This document shows positions 38,005-44,794 of a stretch of DNA of 44,794 nucleotides, piece by piece (positions within the stretch are counted from its first letter, which is position 1; each line of letters begins with the position of its first letter). This DNA comes from an uncultured Phycisphaera sp. (GTDB lineage: Bacteria > Planctomycetota > Phycisphaerae > Phycisphaerales > SM1A02). Position numbers and translations under genes: made by a program. The stretch is taken from the NCBI GenBank assembly GCA_937919685.1, contig CALFOM010000135.1, positions 1 to 44,794 of the forward strand. Reading direction: 5' to 3'. The notes beneath the pieces were generated by a model, which was not told the origin of the DNA, made no database searches, and saw only the letters and a program-made list of their open reading frames with translations.

Positions 38005-38756
38005 CCCACATGCTCCACAGACATTTTCTCGGCCACGCAAACCTCGCCCGTTGAAGGCGACGTCGACAATTCCTCGATCGCAACCGCGAGCCGCCTGGTG
38101 AAGGCCGTCGCCGTTTCGTCGAGAGCTGCCCTCATGGGATCCCCTGCGATTATCCGCAGCGTCGTGGCCCGGGGCCACCAGACTCCACGGGGCAGGATGT
38201 ACTCGGTCCCTTCGATTCGGACTGGTATCACCGGCAAGTCGTTCCGCCGAGCAAGCTCCGCGGCCCCATGCCGAAAGCGGCCCGGTCGGCCATCACGACT
38301 CCGAGTCGCTTCCGGAAAGATCACCAAGCTCCATCCGGCGGCGATCATCGCATCGATCCGATCGAGTTCGGAGTACTCACCGCCGACGCGATCGATCAGC
38401 ATGACGTTCATGGCGCTTCGGATGAACCAGATCACGCCCCTGCGGAAGAGCCGTTCGAACCAAGGCTGGCCGGATTCGGCCTTGAAGAAGTCGAGGCCAC
38501 CGACCGTCGCCGTCCGATTCCGACGACTCGCCGGTATCGACATGAACAAGCAAGGCGTATCGATGAGGCTGTGGTGATTGGCAACCACGATCGATTGCGG
38601 CATCTCCTCGATGCACTCAAATCCCGACCGTCGAATCGGAACCCTGCAGACGAACCGGCCGGCGAGGTGAAGAAATGACAACACGCTTCGAGCCACCACC
38701 CGCGAAAGGAGTGGCATCGGGATGCGAAACTCGGCGATGGCCTGGGATGCCGTCAT
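38001..38756 (-). CDS. 1-acylglycerol-3-phosphate acyltransferase-like (PlsC family)
   Basis: IVVANHHSLIDTPCLFM (NHxxxxD); FPEATRSRDGRPGRFRHGAAELARRNDLPVIPVRIEGTEY. Confidence 0.92.
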   Translation of the reverse strand: MTASQAIAEFRIPMPLLSRVVARSVLSFLHLAGRFVCRVPIRRSGFECIEEMPQSIVVANHHSLIDTPCLFMSIPASRRNRTATVGGLDFFKAESGQPWFERLFRRGVIWFIRSAMNVMLIDRVGGEYSELDRIDAMIAAGWSLVIFPEATRSRDGRPGRFRHGAAELARRNDLPVIPVRIEGTEYILPRGVWWPRATTLRIIAGDPMRAALDETATAFTRRLAVAIEELSTSPSTGEVCVAEKMSVEHVG

Positions 38757-39433
38757 CGTCCGCCCTCGGCATGGGTCTTGTCGGACATCGCGATCTGGAT
38801 CTGGCCACAATTTTCGTCGGGTACCGAGCCCTCGCTCCGACTCGAAAGCTTCCGAATCTTGATGGAGGTCGTCGTCGAGGGCAGGACGAGTTCGATCGCA
38901 GCATCATCGAACCGCGGGGGGCCGAAGAGCACGGTGGCGTTGTTGGAGAATCCGTAGGGTTCGCTCGGAATGCCGAAGGCCCCTCGACCGAGATCGTCGT
39001 TCTCATCGACATCGATGAAGACCGAGATGGCGGTTGGTCGCGCGGGCAGACCTTCGAACTCAACGATCGTCAGCGGCGGAGTGACCGAGACAGACCTCGC
39101 CGCGGCCCATCCCGTCGCTTTGAGCCAGCCATCCCGCGACTGGACGACCGCGATCTTCATCTGCTTGCCTGCATCGTTCGGAGTCAGGATCTCGATACGC
39201 AGCGTCGTCGTTCCGACGAATTCCGCGTCGGCTTCGTCTGCGGAACTCGCGGCGACCGGTGGAGCCTGACACCCGCCAGCGAAGCAGGACGCCGCGACTA
39301 CCACCGCAAATGGCGCTGAAACCACGAACCGGCGTCGACTTGAACGCGCCGAAAGCTTGGTTCGCAATTCACTCCACGGGGACTTGGGCACGAAATTCTC
39401 CAAGCAGGCCACCGACGTATCGATATCTGACAT
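38753..39433 (-). CDS. DUF2141-family putative lipoprotein
   Basis: VVAASCFAGGC lipobox; SVFIDVDENDDLGRGAFGIPSEPYGFSNNATVLFGPPRFDDAAIELVL. Start uncertain: ATG 39433 overlaps the methyltransferase; a TTG at 39367 with GGAG upstream is an alternative. Confidence 0.8.
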   Translation of the reverse strand: MSDIDTSVACLENFVPKSPWSELRTKLSARSSRRRFVVSAPFAVVVAASCFAGGCQAPPVAASSADEADAEFVGTTTLRIEILTPNDAGKQMKIAVVQSRDGWLKATGWAAARSVSVTPPLTIVEFEGLPARPTAISVFIDVDENDDLGRGAFGIPSEPYGFSNNATVLFGPPRFDDAAIELVLPSTTTSIKIRKLSSRSEGSVPDENCGQIQIAMSDKTHAEGGR

Positions 39434-40094
39434 CGATGAATCCGGAATTCTCGAGCAACTCGACCACGAGTTCCGGCGAGTCGAAAGAGGATATCGAGTC
39501 CCAAAAATGCCGCATCAGATCACCGGCGGCCCGGGAGCCGCAGACCAGTGAGAAGAAGCGAGCCCCCAGTCCTTGAACCATGAATCGAAGGATCCGCCGC
39601 TTTGCGGGCGACCGAGGCACCACCATTTCGAGCAGTACCAAACGCCCTCCTGACCGAAGCACGCGGCGAGCCTCGGCGAACGCCTCCGCAAGGTCAACCG
39701 CATATCGAATCGCGTAGCCGCTCACCATGGCATCCATCGAGGCGTCCTCGACGGGAATGGAACCGAACGAGCCTGCGCGGACATCGCGAACCCCGGCTCT
39801 GGAAGCCATCGCCCGCATTTCCGGCGACGGATCGACGGCAACGATCGAAGGTGAATCGGGGAGGTACCGCTGCGCTGCCACCGCCAGCGAACCCGTCCCG
39901 CTCCCCACATCCACCAAGGTCCCGTCGGACGGGAGATCGAGCGAGAGGATGGTCCGGCGGCGATACCAGTTGCTGGTTCCAAAGCTGATCAGGTTGTTGA
40001 GCCGGTCATACCGCTTTGCGGCACGGTCGTAGAGACGCGTGATCTCCGGATCGACGCCAACCGACGATTCCATCACGACCGTGGCGTCCTTCAC
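39369..40094 (-). CDS. UbiE/MenG-like class I SAM-dependent methyltransferase
   Basis: ITRLYDRAAKRYDRLNNLISFGTSNWYRRRTI; LVDVGSGTGSLAVAA; MVSGYAIRYAVDLAEAFAEARRVLRSGGRLVLLEMVVP; FWDSISSFDSPELVVELLENSGF. GTG start overlaps the upstream stop. Confidence 0.92.
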   Translation of the reverse strand: MKDATVVMESSVGVDPEITRLYDRAAKRYDRLNNLISFGTSNWYRRRTILSLDLPSDGTLVDVGSGTGSLAVAAQRYLPDSPSIVAVDPSPEMRAMASRAGVRDVRAGSFGSIPVEDASMDAMVSGYAIRYAVDLAEAFAEARRVLRSGGRLVLLEMVVPRSPAKRRILRFMVQGLGARFFSLVCGSRAAGDLMRHFWDSISSFDSPELVVELLENSGFIDVRYRYVGGLLGEFRAQVPVE

Positions 40095-41059
40095 TCCCGA
40101 AGATCCCGACCGGTCAACGCCAAGAAGACCTCTTCCAGACTCGCTTCATGAAGGCGAACGCCCTCGATGCCTCCTGGAATCGATTCGAGAGTGGTGAGTG
40201 CGGCGTGCAATTCGTCACCGAGACCATCAAGTGGAACGCGGATTGTTCTTCCGTTCCAGGCGCCGATCGGCGGCGTAAACTCTGGGCCGACCGGACTCAC
40301 CGGACGAGCCTCGAGTTCAAAAGACGAGACGAGATGTTCTCGAGCAAGCGAGGCGGTATCGCCTCTCGCCACCAGATTCCCATGATCGATGATCGCCACG
40401 GAATCGACCAGAGTCTCCGCCTCCTCGATCAAATGCGTGGCATGAAGAATCGTGGCCCCGTTCGCCTGCAGCTCCTCGATCATCCTCCAGATCGCCGCCC
40501 GCGCCTGAGGATCGACGCCCTCGGTCGGTTCGTCGAGCAAAAGAAGGCGTGGACGATGAAGGATGCTCACCGCGAGGTTTAGCCGTCGCTGCATTCCCCC
40601 TGAATAATGCCGGACTTGATCGTCCGCCCGATCTTCGAGTTGACTGAAGGCGAGCGCCCACCCGACCCGATCGGCACGATCCCGACGGTCTACCCCGAGG
40701 AGATCCGAGTAGTTCAAGAGATGTTCTCGAGCGGTCATGGTCTCGTGCAACGCGATCCGCTGTGGCACAAAACCAAGGTCTCCCGCCGTCGGCCTTCCGC
40801 CGCCGAACGCGGAGATTGTTCCGGAGTCCTCCCGAAGCAGCCCGGCGATGCACCGCATCAACGTCGTCTTACCCGCGCCATTAGGCCCGAGCAGCGCGGT
40901 CCATTCGCCTCGGCCGAGTTCGAGATCCACTCCTGCCAGCGCGGTCACCTTCCCGAAGGTCTTCCGAACACCCTGCACCCGCAGCGCAGGTGGCGGCGGT
41001 GGCGGCGACGGCGTGGCTGAAGGATTTGCTCCAGGTGTGATTTTTACGGCTCCAGGCAT
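40091..41059 (-). CDS. ABC transporter ATP-binding protein
   Basis: LLGPNGAGKTTLMRC (Walker A), YSGGMQRRLNLAVS (signature), LLLLDEPTEGVDP (Walker B). ORF opens at 41590, but that extension lies inside the NagB/PIG-L coding sequence; start set at MPGAVKITP (41059). Confidence 0.93.
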   Translation of the reverse strand: MPGAVKITPGANPSATPSPPPPPPALRVQGVRKTFGKVTALAGVDLELGRGEWTALLGPNGAGKTTLMRCIAGLLREDSGTISAFGGGRPTAGDLGFVPQRIALHETMTAREHLLNYSDLLGVDRRDRADRVGWALAFSQLEDRADDQVRHYSGGMQRRLNLAVSILHRPRLLLLDEPTEGVDPQARAAIWRMIEELQANGATILHATHLIEEAETLVDSVAIIDHGNLVARGDTASLAREHLVSSFELEARPVSPVGPEFTPPIGAWNGRTIRVPLDGLGDELHAALTTLESIPGGIEGVRLHEASLEEVFLALTGRDLRE

Positions 41060-43086
41060 CAGTCGAGTCGTCGCCCGTCCCACTTCACGAAAGCCTCGAC
41101 CGCTTCGTATTCGGCGAATCCTAGTTGATCGAGATGCTTTGCGGTGCCACGGTTTCGTTGTTCCGCTCGTTGCCAGAACTCCCGATCGTCGGTACCCGGG
41201 AAGAGCGCCTTGTCCTTCTGGGACTGGTGCTTGAAGATCGCGGTGATCTTCCGCTTGAGTTCGCCGGGAGAGACCGGCACCGCCATGTCGAACTGCTCGA
41301 TCGCCCATTCCTGCCAGGCGCCGCGATAGAGCCAGAGGACGCATTCTGCGACCCAAGGTTCCTTTGCGACGGCCTCCATTCCCTCGAACACCGCCGCGAG
41401 GCAGGTTCGATGGGTTCCGTGCGGATCGGAAAGGTCGCCTGCCGCGTAGATCTGGTGCGGCTTCACGGTGCGAAGCAAGTCGGTGATGATCGCCACGTCC
41501 GCGTCGCCCAGTGGCTTCTTGGTGACTCGGCCCGTCTCGTAGAAGGGAAGATCCAGAAAATGGATATTCTCGTCCGCCACGCCACAACACCGACCGGCAT
41601 CCGTCGCCTCGATCCGGCGAATCAAACCTTTGATCTGCTGGACTTCCGGGATATCCACCTCGCCCGGGCTCTTCTTTCGCAGAACGTCCGTGACCCGACG
41701 CTCCAGCGCCTCGGCCTCGGCGGCGCCGAATCCGAAGGTCGCGTTGAAGTGCGCCACGAAATCGGCGAAGCGAAGCGCTTCACTGTCGAACACTGCGATG
41801 TTTCCAGACGTCTGGTACGCCACATGCACTTCATGGCCCTGGTCGACGAGCCTGATGAGCGTGCCTCCCATCGAAATCACATCGTCATCGGGATGGGGGC
41901 TGAAGACGAGGATCCGCTTTGGAAAGACCTCGTTGGTCGGCCGGTCGATGTCGCCGGACCGCTTCCGTCCGGCGGGTTTGCCACCGGGCCATCCGGTGAT
42001 CGAACGCTGCACCGAGCGAAAGACCTCGAGATTCAGGTCGTAGACACTGCCACGCTCGGCAAGAAGCTCCTGCAGACCGTTCTCGTTGTAATCCTCGGCC
42101 TCGAGTTTGAGAATCGCCTTGGAGACTCGGCCAGCCAGCCAGATCACAGCCTTCTTGACCAGTTGCTCGGACCAGAGGACCTGACCTACGGACCATGGCA
42201 TTGCAAGTCTCGAGAGCGATGCCGCCGCACCTTCATCGAGATACACGGTCGCATCCGGATGCCGCTGCAGGAACGAGGCCGCGATGGTCGCGGTGATCTC
42301 CCCTTCGATAGCGCTCGCCGCCACTTTCGCCTTCGCTTCACCAAAGGCCATGAGAACGACTCTTCGAGCATCGAGGATCGAGCCAACGCCCATCGTCATC
42401 GCCCTCGTGGGAACGTTTTCCTCACCGAAGAAGTCGCTCGCCGCATCTTTCAGCGTGACTCGGTCCAGATGAATCAGGCGCGTTCGACTGTCCACTCCTG
42501 ATCCCGGCTCGTTGAATCCGATGTGACCGGTCCGGCCAAGCCCGAGCAGTTGCAGATCGATGCCGCCGGCGTCGACGATCGCCTGTTCATAGGAGGCGCA
42601 GTAGGACCGGATCTCCTCAAAGGCGATGGTGCCGTCAGGAACGTGGGTGTTGGCGAGGTCGATGTCGATGTGATCGAACAGGTGTTCGTTCATGAACCGG
42701 CGATAACTCTGAAGCGCCTCCGGCTCCATCGGCCAGTACTCATCGAGATTGAAGGTCACGACGTTGGCGAAGGAAAGCCCCTGCTCCCGGTGCATCCGCA
42801 CCAGTTCGCCGTAGACCTGCGTCGGCGTCGAACCTGTCGCGAGCCCGAGTACACAGCCTTCACCGGCCGCCTGGCGGTCGCGAATGAGCGTCGCGATTTC
42901 CTGGGCGATCGCGATGCTGACATCCGCTGCTCGCTCGAAGACGACGGTTTCGATCCGCTCGACCCCGAAATGGGCCGGTACGTCGCAGGTCTGGCCGTTG
43001 CCGATATACCGGCCGCCGCCTCCCGTTTTATCGCTCGATGGATTTCGTCCAAGTTCGGCTGAGGAATTCGGTTCAATAGCGGCCAT
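41059..43086 (-). CDS. Glucosamine-6-phosphate deaminase-like (NagB) domain fused to PIG-L/LmbE-type deacetylase domain
   Basis: GCVLGLATGSTPTQVYGELVRMHREQGLSFANVVTFNLDEYWPM; LLGLGRTGHIGFNEPGSGVDSRTR; C-terminal ILVFSPHPDDDVISMGGTLIRLV. Start may be ATG 43086 or 43104. Confidence 0.92.
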   Translation of the reverse strand: MAAIEPNSSAELGRNPSSDKTGGGGRYIGNGQTCDVPAHFGVERIETVVFERAADVSIAIAQEIATLIRDRQAAGEGCVLGLATGSTPTQVYGELVRMHREQGLSFANVVTFNLDEYWPMEPEALQSYRRFMNEHLFDHIDIDLANTHVPDGTIAFEEIRSYCASYEQAIVDAGGIDLQLLGLGRTGHIGFNEPGSGVDSRTRLIHLDRVTLKDAASDFFGEENVPTRAMTMGVGSILDARRVVLMAFGEAKAKVAASAIEGEITATIAASFLQRHPDATVYLDEGAAASLSRLAMPWSVGQVLWSEQLVKKAVIWLAGRVSKAILKLEAEDYNENGLQELLAERGSVYDLNLEVFRSVQRSITGWPGGKPAGRKRSGDIDRPTNEVFPKRILVFSPHPDDDVISMGGTLIRLVDQGHEVHVAYQTSGNIAVFDSEALRFADFVAHFNATFGFGAAEAEALERRVTDVLRKKSPGEVDIPEVQQIKGLIRRIEATDAGRCCGVADENIHFLDLPFYETGRVTKKPLGDADVAIITDLLRTVKPHQIYAAGDLSDPHGTHRTCLAAVFEGMEAVAKEPWVAECVLWLYRGAWQEWAIEQFDMAVPVSPGELKRKITAIFKHQSQKDKALFPGTDDREFWQRAEQRNRGTAKHLDQLGFAEYEAVEAFVKWDGRRLD

Positions 43087-43291
43087 GGTGGTCCTCCCAA
43101 GCACTCGAGCGGTCCGAGGAATCGGCGTCGATGAAGTGTGCGGACACTGACAGTACCGGAAGCAGTGGACATCGTTGAGGAAGACCCGCTCATGGTGGAC
43201 AAAATAGAGACTGCAACACCCGACTTTTGAATCGACAAAATCGGCGGCAACCGGAAAGTCACTCGAGCCGATCCTCTATCCTTCCCAGTAC

Positions 43292-44791
43292 ATGGCCAGC
43301 AATCCACAGCAGATCCTCGCCCAACTGAAACAAGCGGCCGCCCTTTTCGAGGGCGGCAGGGCTCGTCAAGCCAACGAACTCGCATCGGAAGTCCTCAAGA
43401 AAGAACCCCGGAACGTTCACGCACTCCGGATCTTCGCCCTTTCCGCCGCGAATTCAATGCAATGGCCCGAAGCGATGAAGGCCGCCGAGAAAGCTCTAAA
43501 ACTCTCTCCGACCGACCCCGGCGTGCTGGCCACCAATTCGACCGTGCTGATCGCCGGCGGCCGCTTCGAGGAAGCGTTGGCGAAGGCGAGGACCGCCCGA
43601 CGCATCGCTCCCAACGACCCCCGCGCCTACGGAAATTACACGGAATGCCTCATCTGGACCGGGCAGTTCCAGGCGTGCGCCGACCTGCTCCAGGAACGCG
43701 CCGACGCTGGACGGCTCACCCCGGGGACCGCCGGGAGCTTCGTCGGATCCTGCTTCGAACTCGGCCGATATGACGAGGCAATCAAGGCGGCCCGCGAGTT
43801 TCTGGACGCCCATGGCGCCAACCAGCCGCCGGTGGTGACTCGGCCCCTGTATTCCCTCCTCGGGCGATCCTTGGAGAAGGCCGGTCTTTCGGCGGAGGCG
43901 GTGCTCGTCTACGAAGAAATGAACACGCTGGTCGAAGGCCAGTTCGACGTCGCCGAGGCCGATCAGTTGACGGATCGCGTCATCCAGGCATTTCCCGCAG
44001 ACCACTACGAGGGAAGAGGTGGTTCAGCCAACGCTCAGAGCCGTCTACCAGTGTTCATCGTCGGACTCCCTCGAAGCGGCACGTCACTCCTCGAGCGAGT
44101 GGTCGGCGCCCATCCGGATGCCCATGGTGTCGGCGAGACGAGCCTGCTCGATGAACTACTCATGACGCACCTCGGCGCCGTCGGACCGAAACTGGCCTTC
44201 ATGGCGGCCGAGGCCGACGACGCGATGCTCGAGCGTATTCGCGCGGACTACCTGCGGGGCCTCCAACTGCAAGGAGGCCGCAAGCAGCGGATCGCCAACA
44301 AGAGCCTCATGCTGCCACGGCAGGTGGGCATCATCGGAATGCTCTTTCCTCGAGCGACCATCCTGGTCACCGATCGCGACCTTCACGACACCGCGATCTC
44401 GATCTGGGCCAACCTCTTCGACCCGACCCGCATGGCCTGGACGAGCCGGTTGGAGTGGATTGGCGCCATGGCCGCGATGCACCTGCGCATGATGAAACAC
44501 TGGACCGAGACGCTTCCCAATCCGGTCCTCACCGTCGACTACCGCCAACTCGCCAAGAATCCGAAGGAGACCGTTCCGAAAATCATCGAAGCGTGCGGAC
44601 TGCCTTGGAATGACGCGTGTCTCTCGCCTGAAACTGCTGCCACCAAGAAGAAGAGCGGCCGATTCTCGCCCACGCTCTCCGAACAGCAGCTTCGCAGGCC
44701 GATCAACACGTCGTCCATCGGTCGCGCCGAAGCCTTCGCCGAGAAAATCGCGGAGTTCCAGAAGGGCTTCGACTCGATCCGCAAGGATTGA
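43292..44791 (+). CDS. TPR-repeat protein with C-terminal sulfotransferase domain
   Basis: N-terminal TPR-like helices (GGRARQANELASEVLKKEPRNVHALRIFALSAANS...); PVFIVGLPRSGTSLLERVVGAHPDAHGVGET P-loop of sulfotransferases. Confidence 0.9.
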   Translation: MASNPQQILAQLKQAAALFEGGRARQANELASEVLKKEPRNVHALRIFALSAANSMQWPEAMKAAEKALKLSPTDPGVLATNSTVLIAGGRFEEALAKARTARRIAPNDPRAYGNYTECLIWTGQFQACADLLQERADAGRLTPGTAGSFVGSCFELGRYDEAIKAAREFLDAHGANQPPVVTRPLYSLLGRSLEKAGLSAEAVLVYEEMNTLVEGQFDVAEADQLTDRVIQAFPADHYEGRGGSANAQSRLPVFIVGLPRSGTSLLERVVGAHPDAHGVGETSLLDELLMTHLGAVGPKLAFMAAEADDAMLERIRADYLRGLQLQGGRKQRIANKSLMLPRQVGIIGMLFPRATILVTDRDLHDTAISIWANLFDPTRMAWTSRLEWIGAMAAMHLRMMKHWTETLPNPVLTVDYRQLAKNPKETVPKIIEACGLPWNDACLSPETAATKKKSGRFSPTLSEQQLRRPINTSSIGRAEAFAEKIAEFQKGFDSIRKD

Positions 44792-44794
44792 CCG

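Noticed and set aside
41060-41590. N-terminal extension of the ABC ATPase ORF
   Set aside because: Lies within the PIG-L domain coding region in another frame; a good start exists at 41059.
41125-42501. 458-aa plus-strand ORF
   Set aside because: Antisense to the clearly recognisable NagB/PIG-L coding sequence.
1-44794. tRNA, rRNA, transposase/integrase or prophage elements
   Set aside because: None recognised on reading the translated ORFs and intergenic segments; weak RNA genes cannot be excluded without covariance searches.

Overview
The window is high-GC with dense, operon-like organisation. Gene content (Tat-dependent Gfo/Idh/MocA oxidoreductases, PA14-containing multihaem cytochromes, a DUF6807 protein, low-complexity secreted proteins) suggests a Planctomycetota/Phycisphaerae-like bacterium; this is inferred from content only. 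The left part (1-27.5 kb) holds a window-truncated secreted protein that the ORF track misses. Its signal-peptide core is encoded by a 9-bp tandem repeat, and its distal part is a collagen-like GDPGDG repeat. The left part also holds a DPP-IV-type peptidase, ClpB, a BtuF-like binding protein, a TIM-barrel/DUF6807 fusion next to a Gfo/Idh/MocA oxidoreductase, an RND efflux operon, a pentahaem PA14 cytochrome lipoprotein with a sorbosone-dehydrogenase-like partner, a nucleoside deaminase, a CPBP-family protein with a degenerate motif 1, a large secreted protein with a transglutaminase-like Cys/His region, and a class III aminotransferase. The most interesting region is 28.8-41.1 kb (minus strand). 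It is a tightly overlapping cluster that looks like an aryl-polyene/xanthomonadin-type pathway: FkbO/Hyg5/XanB2-family chorismatase, AMP ligase, ACP, FabZ-like dehydratase, a single polypeptide fusing an intact ketosynthase to a Cys-less chain-length-factor-like ketosynthase, a flavin-dependent halogenase-like enzyme with a WxWxIP motif, PlsC- and LpxL-like acyltransferases, a UbiE-like methyltransferase, a DUF2141 lipoprotein and an ABC-2 exporter. A GT2 glycosyltransferase lies tail-to-tail with it. No ketoreductase is visible in the window. All family assignments come from motif reading; no database searches were run.
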